Origin: Lachnospiraceae bacterium
GTDB taxonomy: Bacteria; Bacillota; Clostridia; Lachnospirales; Lachnospiraceae
Reading direction: 5' to 3'
Assembly (NCBI GenBank): GCA_029062895.1
Contig: JAIDPF010000027.1
Span: forward strand, 1 to 58,761
DNA length: 58,761 bases
A program made the position numbers and the translations under genes. Shown here piece by piece: positions 46,062 through 55,800 of this stretch. How positions within the stretch are numbered: the stretch's first letter is position 1; each line of letters starts with the position of its first letter. The notes beneath the pieces are model-generated. The model searched no databases. It had not been told where the DNA came from and saw only the letters and a program-made list of their open reading frames with translations.

Positions 46062-47360
46062 TTATCTTTCTTTCACTTCTACTGCGGAATTCATATCATA
46101 GAATCCTACCGTATTCTTATCCGAAATCACAGTAATATTCAGGATATCATACAACCGGTGATATACTGTGAATGTGTCCTCTTCATATCCGGTCACTCCA
46201 AAGGACAAAAGATACTCGCCCCCCTGCAGATCCATCTTCTGGGTAAAAGTGATCTCCTTCTTTTCCCCTGCCTTACAGCCGTCTAAAAACGATTTTTCAA
46301 ACATGGTATTAGTACCCGTAATCTCTGTGCCTTTAACATTCTTAAACGTAAAAGCAAAGATCGGCGCGGCAACGTCCTCCATGATATCCACTTCCATATG
46401 AATGGTAAACTCCGTCCCCTTGATAATGGCATTAGAATTCTTTCCCTGCTCATCTGTAACAAAATATCCCGTGATAACCGCCTTTTTTGAGCCGTACTCC
46501 AGCATCTCCGGATTTTCACCAGCGGCATTTTTCTTCTGCGCCGCCGTCCGTTCTTCGTCATTTTCCAGAAGGTCGATCTCCTCTGACATCTCCTCTTCCA
46601 GAACGTCCTCTCCGGCATGGTACTGTCCTACCAGAACCTGCTTATAGATATCAATCATCTCTTTCGGTGTGCCTTCCCCCAGTTTCATTCCTTTATTTAA
46701 CAGCACAACCCTGTCACAATATTTAGATATGCTAGATAGATCATGGCTGACAAAAAGGATCGTCTTTCCCATTTCCTTAAACTCTTCAAATTTATGATAA
46801 CATTTTGCCTGAAAAAACACATCGCCAACGGACAGTGCCTCATCCACGATAAGGATTTCCGGCTCGATATTGATCGCGACTGCAAACGCCAGACGGACAA
46901 ACATACCGGAAGAATATGTCTTGACCGGCTGATTCACAAAATCTCCGATATCAGCAAAAGCCAGAATATCATCCATCTTTGCCTTGATCTCCGCCTCCGA
47001 AAAACCAATCATCGTGCCATTCAGATATATATTCTCAATCCCGGTGTATTCCATATTAAAACCTGCGCCCAGTTCAAGAAGCGCAGAGATACGCCCATTG
47101 ACCGTCACCGTTCCCCCGCTGGGATTTAAAACGCCGGTAATAATCTTTAAAATCGTAGACTTTCCGGAACCATTGGTGCCGATAATCCCTACGGTTTCTC
47201 CCTTTTTAATGTCCATCGACACATCTCTCAGCGCATAATGCTCCGTATGCCGCGGCTTTCTGGTAAGGCGCAGCGCCTCCCTGACGCGGTCAGCGTTTCT
47301 CTCATACAATTTATAGATTTTTGTGAGGTCCTTCACCTCAATAGCAAGCGACTCGTCCAT
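46062..47360 (-). CDS. Polysaccharide ABC exporter ATP-binding protein (Wzt/TagH-like)
   Basis: 432 aa. The ABC domain is complete: Walker A GIIGTNGSGKSTILK, Q-loop region LLELGAGFNMEYTG, signature TYSSGMFVRLAFAVA, Walker B ILIVDEALSVGD and the switch His in FVSHDLS. After about residue 250 there is an acidic linker, then a C-terminal beta-rich domain (about 290-420: EYGSKKAVITGYFV, FKNVKGTEITGTNTMF, YLLSFGV) matching the Wzt C-terminal glycan-binding domain. In E. coli O9a this domain recognises the methylated chain end. Here a methyltransferase-kinase gene follows 27 bp later. ATG at 47360. Confidence 0.93.
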   Translation of the reverse strand: MDESLAIEVKDLTKIYKLYERNADRVREALRLTRKPRHTEHYALRDVSMDIKKGETVGIIGTNGSGKSTILKIITGVLNPSGGTVTVNGRISALLELGAGFNMEYTGIENIYLNGTMIGFSEAEIKAKMDDILAFADIGDFVNQPVKTYSSGMFVRLAFAVAINIEPEILIVDEALSVGDVFFQAKCYHKFEEFKEMGKTILFVSHDLSSISKYCDRVVLLNKGMKLGEGTPKEMIDIYKQVLVGQYHAGEDVLEEEMSEEIDLLENDEERTAAQKKNAAGENPEMLEYGSKKAVITGYFVTDEQGKNSNAIIKGTEFTIHMEVDIMEDVAAPIFAFTFKNVKGTEITGTNTMFEKSFLDGCKAGEKKEITFTQKMDLQGGEYLLSFGVTGYEEDTFTVYHRLYDILNITVISDKNTVGFYDMNSAVEVKER

Positions 47361-47412
47361 GCCTTAGCCCCTTCTGCTGCTTTTATCACCCATACTCATA
47401 TATTGGCAGCTG

Positions 47413-48414
47413 CTACAGCACATCTGCAAAATGTACTTTCAGCCGTTTAAATATCAAAGCTCCGATACCGAATAATACCGCTGTTACAATCCAGAAGTAC
47501 ATCGTTGAATAAAAATCCTGCCAAAACCATACCTTCTCAAATAATGCGCTCCGATATCCGTTAACCACATAATAGACCGGATTGATTTTAAACAGGATTC
47601 GAAATGGTTCCCATTTGCCTTTCAGCATCGTAATATCCCAGAGGATCGGCGTCGCCCACATCCCCACCTGTAAAAAGATATTGATGATCTGCGTCAGATC
47701 CCGGAAGAATATGACCACAGCGCAGGTTGCATAACTGAGCGCCAGCACAAACAAAAACATGCATAAACTGAAATAGGGGATCTGGAGCAGATAAAAGTCC
47801 GCCGTATATCCGTATGCAAAGTAAAGAATGATCATCACCAGCACAAAAAAGATATGAATAAAGGTCGCGCCGATGATCTTAATGATCGGAAGTATACTGA
47901 TCTTAAACACTACTTTTTTCACCAGATAATTATATTCCAACAGCGCCTGTGTTCCATGTACGATCGCCTCAGAAAAATAAAACCACGGCACCAGCCCGGC
48001 AGTCAGCCATAGGACATAAGGTGCCTGAATACCACTGGCAAGCAGAGTTGATTTATTCTGAAAAACAACCTCGAATACAAAATAATACAGAACTACCGTA
48101 ACCACCGGCTGCAGCATCGCCCAGAGCATACCCATATAAGAGCCGGCATATCTGGTATTAAAATCATTCTTTGCCAGCTTCCAGATCAGCCGCCTGTTCT
48201 GATACAGTTCCTGCGGGAGGATCATCAGCTTGTCATACAATATGATACAGACAATCAGCGCAACTACAATAATAGAACATGCAATGATCTTTTTAATTAA
48301 TTCTTCCTGTGGATCCGCCAGTGGATTGTGATGAAAGATTAATATCAGGCTTCCGATCAACGCGACCAGTGTAACAACGGTAATCCCCACAGGCTTTGAA
48401 ATCAATGGTTTCAC
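47413..48414 (-). CDS. Polysaccharide ABC exporter permease (Wzm/TagG-like)
   Basis: 333 aa ABC-2 type permease. Two N-terminal helices (about 8-60), unusual for Wzm/TagG, precede the standard core of six helices: RLIWKLAKNDFNTRYAGSYMG amphipathic connecting helix, MLQPVVTVVLYYFVFEVVF, PWFYFSEAIVHG and the periplasm-facing NPVYYVVNGYRSALF. The core exports undecaprenyl-linked glycans with the adjacent Wzt. Start: GTG at 48414 has GGAGG 6 nt upstream. It follows rfbC by 35 bp and precedes wzt by 52 bp. Confidence 0.93.
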   Translation of the reverse strand: MKPLISKPVGITVVTLVALIGSLILIFHHNPLADPQEELIKKIIACSIIVVALIVCIILYDKLMILPQELYQNRRLIWKLAKNDFNTRYAGSYMGMLWAMLQPVVTVVLYYFVFEVVFQNKSTLLASGIQAPYVLWLTAGLVPWFYFSEAIVHGTQALLEYNYLVKKVVFKISILPIIKIIGATFIHIFFVLVMIILYFAYGYTADFYLLQIPYFSLCMFLFVLALSYATCAVVIFFRDLTQIINIFLQVGMWATPILWDITMLKGKWEPFRILFKINPVYYVVNGYRSALFEKVWFWQDFYSTMYFWIVTAVLFGIGALIFKRLKVHFADVL

Positions 48415-48449
48415 AGTATTCCTCCAACTGCCCTTGATAATGGGACAAA

Positions 48450-49022
48450 TTATTCCGGTCTTAAATTTCTATCCTTGCAATACGATGAAAAAGAGCCCCA
48501 TTTGGTATCCTTTTCCGAGATGATCAGTTCCATTCCCTCAGGAATCGGCCATTCTACTCCGATCTCCGGATCTTGATAGAACAGACCACCCTCATCATTC
48601 GGATGATAAAAATCAGAACATTTATAAGTAAATTCTGCATAATCAGAAAGCACCAAAAAACCATGCGCAAATCCTTTCGGAATAAAAAACTGCTTTTTAT
48701 TTTCCGCTGACAGGAGCACTCCATGCCATTTGCCAAATGTTTGGGAGCCTTCCCTCAGATCGACCGCAACGTCGTAAACTTCTCCGCTGACTACGCGCAC
48801 CAGCTTATCCTGCGGAAAGTTGATCTGAAAATGGAGTCCCCTTAAAACACCCTTTTTAGATGCGGACTGATTGTCCTGCACAAATACTTGATCAATGCCT
48901 GCCGCCTTGAAGTCTTCATAATGATAGGTCTCCATAAAATAACCCCGTGCGTCGCCAAAGACAGTCGGCGTAATAATCTTTAATCCTTCAATCTCGCATG
49001 TCTCCACTGTAATCTTGCCCAT
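48450..49022 (-). CDS. rfbC: dTDP-4-dehydrorhamnose 3,5-epimerase
   Basis: 190 aa RmlC-type cupin. It epimerises C3 and C5 of dTDP-4-keto-6-deoxyglucose. Visible motifs: FGDARGYFMETYHYEDF, FVQDNQSASKKGVLRGLHFQ with the catalytic His, LVRVVSGEVYDVAVDLR, IPKGFAHGFLVLSD and the Tyr-containing FTYKCSDFYHP. Length is standard. With rfbA and rfbB it gives three of the four dTDP-L-rhamnose steps; rfbD (reductase) is not in this window. ATG at 49022 has GGGAGG 5 nt upstream. It is separated from the lysozyme gene by a 422-bp gap with two palindromic elements, so it probably opens the export operon. Confidence 0.96.
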   Translation of the reverse strand: MGKITVETCEIEGLKIITPTVFGDARGYFMETYHYEDFKAAGIDQVFVQDNQSASKKGVLRGLHFQINFPQDKLVRVVSGEVYDVAVDLREGSQTFGKWHGVLLSAENKKQFFIPKGFAHGFLVLSDYAEFTYKCSDFYHPNDEGGLFYQDPEIGVEWPIPEGMELIISEKDTKWGSFSSYCKDRNLRPE

Positions 49023-49172
49023 AATGACCTCCCTTGCTTTTCCGGCATTTTTATTTTTCTTAGCTTTTTAAGCTTTCTTAGTTTTCCATTATTTTTATAA
49101 TCTTTATAATAATTAATATATTCTTAGAATATTTAAACCTTATTTATAACTGTTTAACAACTATAAAACTGA

Positions 49173-49238
49173 GAAGTCCGGCTTACATAACTTTTTGCTC
49201 GGACATCTATGTGCCAAACTGCAAGTTATGTAAACTTC
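49173..49238. repeat. Palindromic element with TTACATAACT ends, second copy type
   Basis: In the 422-bp gap 49023-49444. GAAGT-ccggc-TTACATAACTTTTTGC (49173-49198) pairs with GCAAGTTATGTAAACTTC (49221-49238) apart from a 5-nt and a 2-nt bulge. The TTACATAACT/AGTTATGTAA ends match the long palindrome at 31148-31246. On the minus strand it lies upstream of rfbC. Confidence 0.6.
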
Positions 49239-49302
49239 TTTCCATCACTCCCATAATTCAAAAATTTGGCAATTCAGCAATTGAATTTTCCAGTACCCCA
49301 GT

Positions 49303-49418
49303 TGCACAATATAGACATATATCACAAGCAGGGTGCTTGTACGCTCTGCCGTCAGTGCCGCTGCAGAGCGTACGCAGCGGGAGCGTGCCCTGCGGTGATT
49401 TTGTCTATGTTGCGCAAC
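49303..49418. repeat. Nested 116-nt palindrome (structured DNA or RNA)
   Basis: Four concentric arms are visible: TTGCACAATATAGAC (49303-49317) with GTCTATGTTGCGCAA (49404-49418), ATCAC with GTGAT, GCAGGG with CCCTGC, and an inner perfect 11-bp stem GTACGCTCTGC (49340-49350) with 49364-49374 around a 13-nt loop. The GC content of the core is well above the flanks. It follows the GH25 lysozyme stop on the minus strand. Position would allow a terminator role, but there is no T-run on the minus strand. Confidence 0.65.
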
Positions 49419-49444
49419 GAAAGCCTCCATTTTCCTTTGATGCT

Positions 49445-50689
49445 CTATCTTATATAGCTAAGATCCAGATCCACCCGCGTATTGATACCATCAATATGTC
49501 CATTGGAAGTATACTGCCATATACTGTAATTTCCTGTATATAACGGTGCTTCACGATACTCCGCATCCCAGAGTACAAACTCCTGCAGCTTTTCATCCTC
49601 CAGACGTTCATAGTACCAGTTCCGACTGGCATAAACGCCTGCCTGATATCCTGCGTTCTGTATTGTCATACAAAATGCCCGGCAGACCGCCGTCCTATCC
49701 GCTACGCTGAGCTGATCCGCCCTGCCATTGCCTCCTGCGCTCTCCGTATCAATAAATACCGGATAATCCAGTTCATAGTCACGGCAAAGTGATACAACCA
49801 TGGAAGCTTCTTCCACAGCCTCTACTTCATTAACTGCCTGAGTAAAGAAATAAACCCCCACTTCTATTCCGGCATCCTTAGCGCCTTGGATGTTCCTCAG
49901 AAAATACGGATCCTCCACTAGACATCCTGTTGACGAACCGCGATAACCGCACCGGATAATGGCAAATGTCACGCCGCTTGCCGCCACCGCTTCCCAGTCA
50001 ATATCTTTCTGCCATTTGGATACGTCGATACCAAACGTCGCCTCTGTAGCTTCTAAAATCTCAGTTTTTTCCGATTCCTCAGCATCCGCGATTGCAGAAG
50101 CTTCCTCGGTATCCTCTCGCTCAGCATTAATCTCGCTTTCATCGTGAATGTAAAATGAAATATCCTCGATCGCCGTATATTCTAACTGGTCTTTTACCGA
50201 TACCCGCATAGGATCAAGCGGAACCTCATACCCTTCCACTGCCTCTAATGATACAAAATATTCCCCCGCCGTCAGCTCGGGAATATAAATGATGCCGTCC
50301 TGATCAAGATCCTTATATGCTCCCTGATCCTGAACTGTAATATAGAAAGACTTTCCACGTACTGCCTGTCCGCTCTCATCCACTACCATGACGCGGATAT
50401 CTTTATATACACTGCTGGCAAGAAGATAAAGCTGCGGCGTATCCCGGACAATAACGCCGGAACCAAGCGTCGGATCCGGATCAAAAAAGGTCTCATCACG
50501 CAAAAACGCGCGAAGCTCCGCATCAGTGTATGTTTCCGACAATGATCCTTGCGTTTGATCCGCCGAAGATGCCTGACTATTACCACCCGCCGTCTCTTCT
50601 TTTCGGTTTACATAAAATACCATAGCAATGGCCAATGCCGCCACACAGACAGCGATCACAATGGCCTGCGTCCGTAATTTAGAGTCCAT
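49445..50689 (-). CDS. Membrane-anchored GH25 lysozyme
   Basis: 414 aa. A signal-anchor helix (about 8-27), a Ser/Gln/Thr-rich linker, a beta-rich domain (about 90-180: [38 protein letters not shown]) of Cna-B/prealbumin type, an ESEINA linker rich in Glu and Ala, then GH25 muramidase from about 218: [43 protein letters not shown] and the catalytic YPVFIDTES. It should hydrolyse the muramic-acid linkage of peptidoglycan outside the membrane. It shares architecture with 52830-56255. ATG at 50689 overlaps the rfbA end by 11 bp; GAGG lies 6 nt upstream. Confidence 0.9.
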   Translation of the reverse strand: MDSKLRTQAIVIAVCVAALAIAMVFYVNRKEETAGGNSQASSADQTQGSLSETYTDAELRAFLRDETFFDPDPTLGSGVIVRDTPQLYLLASSVYKDIRVMVVDESGQAVRGKSFYITVQDQGAYKDLDQDGIIYIPELTAGEYFVSLEAVEGYEVPLDPMRVSVKDQLEYTAIEDISFYIHDESEINAEREDTEEASAIADAEESEKTEILEATEATFGIDVSKWQKDIDWEAVAASGVTFAIIRCGYRGSSTGCLVEDPYFLRNIQGAKDAGIEVGVYFFTQAVNEVEAVEEASMVVSLCRDYELDYPVFIDTESAGGNGRADQLSVADRTAVCRAFCMTIQNAGYQAGVYASRNWYYERLEDEKLQEFVLWDAEYREAPLYTGNYSIWQYTSNGHIDGINTRVDLDLSYIR

Positions 50690-51548
50690 TGGCTACCTCG
50701 ACCATATATTTTCCATAATCTGTCTTCATCAGCGGTTCCGCCAGCTTCAAAAGCTGTTCCCTGTCAATAAAACCTCTCTTATAAGCAATCTCCTCAATAC
50801 AGGAGATGTAAAGTCCCTGCCGTTTCTGAAATGCTGCCACAAAATCTGCCGCATCCAAAAGGGAATCATGATTGCCGGTATCCAGCCACGCAAAACCACG
50901 CCCCAGCGTCTCCACCCTTAAGGTTCCCCGTCTTAAATATTCATTGTTGATACTGGTAATCTCTATCTCACCTCTTGCGGAAGGTTTCACATTGGCAGCA
51001 ATCTCTACCACGTCATTGTCATAAAAATACAATCCCGGCACCGCGTAATTACTCTTTGGATGTTCCGGTTTTTCCTCAATCGAAAGCGCCTTGCCATCTT
51101 CATCAAACTCTACTACGCCGTATTCCCTCGGATCACGCACATAATATCCGAAAATCGTCGCCCCGCTCTCTCTGGAAGCAACGCTGCGAAGCACCCGTGA
51201 AAAGCTTTGACCATAAAAGATATTATCGCCAAGCACCAGGGCAACACTGTCTTTTCCAATAAAATCTGCTCCGATGATAAAGGCATCCGCTAGTCCCCTC
51301 GGTTGTTCCTGTATGGCATACGAAAATGTCATGCCAAGCTGCTTACCGTCCCCCAAAAGATCTTCAAATACCGGCAGATCCCTTGGCGTCGAAATGACCA
51401 GTACCTCCCGGATCCCTGCCAGCATCAAGGTCGACAATGGATAATAAATCATCGGTTTATCATAAATCGGCATGATTTGTTTGCTGATCGCCTTTGTCAA
51501 TGGATAAAGTCTTGTTCCTGATCCACCCGCTAAAATAATTCCTTTCAT
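50679..51548 (-). CDS. rfbA: Glucose-1-phosphate thymidylyltransferase
   Basis: 289 aa RmlA. It makes dTDP-glucose from dTTP and glucose 1-phosphate, drawing on the phosphoglucomutase of this region. Visible: nucleotide loop [55 protein letters not shown] (metal-binding Asp), [20 protein letters not shown] and [18 protein letters not shown]. Start: ATG at 51548 with GAGAGG 12 nt upstream; the open frame further upstream (to 51653) has no site. A terminator separates it from rfbB, while the lysozyme gene overlaps its end by 11 bp, so those two are co-translated. Confidence 0.96.
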   Translation of the reverse strand: MKGIILAGGSGTRLYPLTKAISKQIMPIYDKPMIYYPLSTLMLAGIREVLVISTPRDLPVFEDLLGDGKQLGMTFSYAIQEQPRGLADAFIIGADFIGKDSVALVLGDNIFYGQSFSRVLRSVASRESGATIFGYYVRDPREYGVVEFDEDGKALSIEEKPEHPKSNYAVPGLYFYDNDVVEIAANVKPSARGEIEITSINNEYLRRGTLRVETLGRGFAWLDTGNHDSLLDAADFVAAFQKRQGLYISCIEEIAYKRGFIDREQLLKLAEPLMKTDYGKYMVEVANGL

Positions 51549-51636
51549 AAATAAGCCAAACCTCTCTTTAATCATCATTTTTACAAAAACAAATGTAAAA
51601 ATTCTCCAATTGATTTTAACACAAAATAGCGCAAAA

Positions 51637-51670
51637 GGGAACAGTCCGGTCAAAAACCCGGTCTGTCCCC
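51637..51670 (-). terminator. Intrinsic terminator between rfbB and rfbA
   Basis: GGGAACAGTCCGG (51637-51649) pairs with CCGGTCTGTCCCC (51658-51670) with two mismatches. On the minus strand the stem is followed by TTTT (51633-51636). Outer ACAAAAT/ATTTTGT adds stability. It implies that rfbA has its own promoter or depends on readthrough. Confidence 0.75.
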
Positions 51671-51682
51671 ATTTTGTCCTCC

Positions 51683-52768
51683 TTATTTATTGCTGTACAT
51701 ATCCTCGTAGTACTTTTGGTAATCACCGCTGGTCACATTCTTCATCCATTCCTCATGCTCAAAGAACCATTGTATCGTCAGTCTGATGCCTTCCTTAAAC
51801 ATGGTCTCCGGCTTCCAACCGATCTCCTTACCGATCTTATCCGGCGCAATGGCATATCTTCTGTCATGCCCCTTACGGTCCTCCACATATGTGATCAGAT
51901 CCTTTGTCACCAGTTTTTTTCTTTCATCGTCGTCCGGCAGCATCTCCTGCAGCGTCTCTATGATAATATTAACAATCTCGATATTCTGCTTCTCATTATG
52001 ACCGCCGATATTGTAAGTCTCAAATAATTTGCCCTGCTCCTGCACCATATCGATGGCTTTGGCATGATCCATGACATACAGCCAGTCACGCACATTCTTG
52101 CCGTCACCGTACACCGGCAGCTTCTTCCCCTGCAACGCATTGTTGATAATAAGCGGGATCAACTTCTCCGGGAACTGATACGGTCCATAGTTATTGGAAC
52201 AGTTTGTTATATTGGCCGGAAAATGGTACGTATCCATATATGCTTTCACCAACATATCAGAGCTTGCCTTGCTCGCCGAATATGGGCTGTGTGGATCATA
52301 CGGCGTTGTCTCATAGAAAAACGCGTTCTCATCATCTGGCAGTGACCCATAGACTTCATCCGTAGATACATGAAGGAACTTCTTCCCCTCTTTAAATGTC
52401 CCGTCGGGCAGCTCCCATGCCGCTTTGGCACAGTTCAACATGACCGCGGTTCCAAGCACATTGGTCTGCACGAATACTTCCGGATTCTTAATGCTTCGGT
52501 CAACATGGCTCTCCGCTGCAAAATGAACCACCCTGTCGATATCGTTCTCGGCAAAGATCCTACTGATCGCCTCCTTATCGCAGATATCCGCGCGAATAAA
52601 CGTATAATTCTCTCTGCCTTCGACATCCTTAAGATTCTCCAGATTGCCCGCGTAAGTCAGTGCGTCCACATTGATGATCCGGATCTCATTATCATATTTA
52701 TCAAACATGTAATGAATGTAGTTCGAGCCAATAAACCCAGCCCCGCCTGTCACCAGATACGTCCTCAT
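51683..52768 (-). CDS. rfbB: dTDP-glucose 4,6-dehydratase
   Basis: 361 aa extended SDR. It converts dTDP-glucose into dTDP-4-keto-6-deoxyglucose. Visible: NAD-binding [15 protein letters not shown] (residues 7-21), the DxD-like [26 protein letters not shown], catalytic [29 protein letters not shown] (Tyr/Lys) and [17 protein letters not shown]. All residues expected for RmlB are present. ATG at 52768 has AAGGAG 11 nt upstream. A terminator follows it, so it is expressed apart from rfbA. Upstream is the giant GH25 surface protein. Confidence 0.97.
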   Translation of the reverse strand: MRTYLVTGGAGFIGSNYIHYMFDKYDNEIRIINVDALTYAGNLENLKDVEGRENYTFIRADICDKEAISRIFAENDIDRVVHFAAESHVDRSIKNPEVFVQTNVLGTAVMLNCAKAAWELPDGTFKEGKKFLHVSTDEVYGSLPDDENAFFYETTPYDPHSPYSASKASSDMLVKAYMDTYHFPANITNCSNNYGPYQFPEKLIPLIINNALQGKKLPVYGDGKNVRDWLYVMDHAKAIDMVQEQGKLFETYNIGGHNEKQNIEIVNIIIETLQEMLPDDDERKKLVTKDLITYVEDRKGHDRRYAIAPDKIGKEIGWKPETMFKEGIRLTIQWFFEHEEWMKNVTSGDYQKYYEDMYSNK

Positions 52769-52829
52769 ATTACCTTTTACTCCTTTCTGTCATTACAAAA
52801 TAGTATTTTAAACAATTTTCTCTTTAGAT

Positions 52830-55800
52830 TTAGTATCCCAGATAGCTGATATTCATATCCACCTTTCCGCTGATACCGCTGACAGTTCCCTTATCCGAGT
52901 ACTGCCACATGTCATAACGGCTGCCGAAGGTAGGTTCCGATGCATACTGTGCCAGCCAGATCCGGTAACCGCTCAGCGAACCATAGTTTAGATTATCATT
53001 ATACCACGATTTTGACGCATATACACCTGCAGAATATCCTGCATTTCGAATTGTCTCACAAAATGCCCGGCATACTGCCGTTCTCGTCGCGCGATCCAGT
53101 CCGTCCGCACGTCCGTTAGCACGCTCCGTATCAATAAATACCGGATATGAGATACCGTATCCCTTGATCAGGCTGATTACCATAGACGCCTCTTCCACAG
53201 CCTCTACCTCATTAATTGCCTGCGTAAAGAAGTATACGCCAACCTTCAGTCCTGCCGCAGTTGCGCCCTGAATATTACGCTTAAATGTCGGATCCTCTAC
53301 TAATACACCTGTGGAAGACCCACGATAACCGCATCGGATAATAACAAAGCTGATACCGGAATTCTTAACTGCATTCCAGTCAATGGTACCATTCCATTTG
53401 GAAACGTCGATTCCTAAAACACCATTGTTGTTCATGGCAAGTATACCTTCATTATTGAAATGATACTTAATACCCTGAATGATCTGATCGCCTGTTACCT
53501 TATTGTGATTCTTATCATAATAGTAAACATTGCCATTGAGCGTCTGCCATCCTGTATAAATATATTCCACATCCGCCTTGATATAAAACGCAGACGCTTT
53601 GTAATAGTCCGCAAAAGTTGCCTCTACATAATTGCCGGAAGAATTCTTAACATAAATCTGATTACCATTCTTATCCACCAACTTACTGCTCGTATCCTGT
53701 TCCGGATTTGCAACGACATTTACAGTACATTCTACTGATTTGGTATTGCCTGCAGCATCCTTATAGGTCACTGTGATCTTGGCTGTTCCATTGGCTACCG
53801 CAGTCACCTTTCCTGCCGCGTCAACCGTTGCTACCGCAGTATCGGAACTTTTCCATGTCATCTTTCCGGCATCCGTGATCTTCGTGCCGTCCGACAACGT
53901 CACGGTCGCCGTCAATGTCTCACTGGTACCCTTTCTAAGAGTCAGCGAAGTCTTATCCAGCGCAATCCCCTGCATCGTCTGCTGCGTTACCTTCACCGTA
54001 CAGTCCGCCGATTTGGTATTACCCTGCGCGTCCTTATAAGATACGGTAATCGTCGCAGTTCCCGCCGCGATACCGGTCACCTTACCTGATTCATCCACTG
54101 TAGCTATCTTAGCATCACTACTCTGGAATGTAAAGGCAGAAGCTGTTGTTATCTTTGACTGGTCTGTCATAACCGCGCTGGCAGTCACAACCTTACTCTC
54201 CGAAACAGATAGATCCAACGTCGCCGGGCTGACCGATACCTGAGAAACAGTTACCACTACCGGTTTCGCTTCCACTGTAATCTCAAAGGTTGCGCTTCCT
54301 TTATAGGTAACATTATCTTCCGTCTTGGAAAATTCCACAGTAATCGTTACTGTTCCTTCTTTCAGAGCAGACACCTTGCCGCTATTTACCGTAGCCACGG
54401 ATGTATTACTGCTCTTCCAGCTATAGTTTCCACCACTGATTGCATTACCACCAGACTTTGCGGAAGCAGACAAGGTAATCGTTCCGCCGGCCTGCACTGT
54501 TTTCTCTCCGCTAATCGTTACAGAAGCGGTTCTTTCCTCAGATTTTGTTTCATTATCACCGTTTTCATTTCCTGATACAGTACTATTTCCTGATGCTGTA
54601 CTATTTCCTGATGCTGTACTATTTCCTGATGCTGTATTATTTCCTGATACTGCGCTATTTCCTGATGCTGTGCGGAACAATTCATGCATGATAAAATACG
54701 GGCGCATCGGTTCTGCTGCCCTCTGCTGTGATGCCACACTAACTGTGTTTCTGGCAGAATAGGAAGGCTCTGCAATCGTATCTTTATTCACCTGACGATA
54801 TCCGTCGGAACCATCTACTGCTACTCTGGTAGATTCCACCCATTCCACGGTATCCGTTACCACAGGAGTCGGCTCTGCCGCTGCTTCGACTTCAGCATTA
54901 TTAATAGCAGTATCCTCCGCCGCAGCATTGATTTCAGACTCCGTCTTGATTTCCTGTGTCACATCGATCTGCTCATATACAATCTGGTCTTTTACCGTTA
55001 CGGAAGACGGATATTCTGTAAACTCATATCCCTCTACAGGCGTCATTTCCACCTGATATACTCCCGGTTCTACGGACTTATTATAAATAATACCATCCAG
55101 ATCCTCATCCTTAAAGGTATATGCTACCTCTCCACCGGATTTCAGAACGATCTCAAATTCCACATCCGTAATCAAACGATCCGTCTCTGCGTCAATAAAT
55201 TTGATCTTCAGATCACGTTCCACGGAAGTGCATGTCACTTTAACTGAAATAAACTCAGCTGTCTCTCCCGGTTCTTCCTCCATGGACAGTGCCATATGCG
55301 CATCGGCCATCGCCATCAGACCGCTTTCACCCGCAATACCAATCGAGGAAAAATTCTGTCCCACATCATAAAGATTGAAGGCCTCCGCTGCACGGTTACG
55401 GTTTCCAGCAGCTACAAGCGTAATGATGGCAACGCATACAATCAGAGCTCCCATTCCCGCTGTCACCCAGTCTCCCGGCGTAAGATTGCGAAAAAATGCA
55501 AGTATACGGGTTTTGATATCCTGCTTTCCCTCATCTCCGTATGCCATGTCCCCTGCATACGCTCCTTCTTCATCATAATACTCTGACTCCGGATTATAAC
55601 CACCCTCGAAGTCATAGCCGCTATCAGCGTCATAATATCCTTCCGGATCATAGCCACCCTCAGCGTCATAATATCCCTCAGAATCATAGCCTTCCTCGGT
55701 AAGTTCATCCAGCTCCACAAAATCCACAGAGCCTGTATACTGCTCCTCGATCTGCTCATTGATCTCCTCAGAAATATCGCTCATTAGCATCGTATCCACG

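Noticed and set aside
49303-49418. Possible integron attC site
   Set aside because: The GTT and AAC ends face the wrong way for R' and R'' core sites, and no cassette or integrase is seen.
49245-49430. Short open frame with an Arg/Ala-rich product across the nested palindrome
   Set aside because: It exists because of the palindrome's GC-rich repeats; no start site or homology pattern.
54568-54675. CRISPR-like short repeats
   Set aside because: 18-bp units with no spacers, in frame, coding a Ser/Gly/Asn linker.
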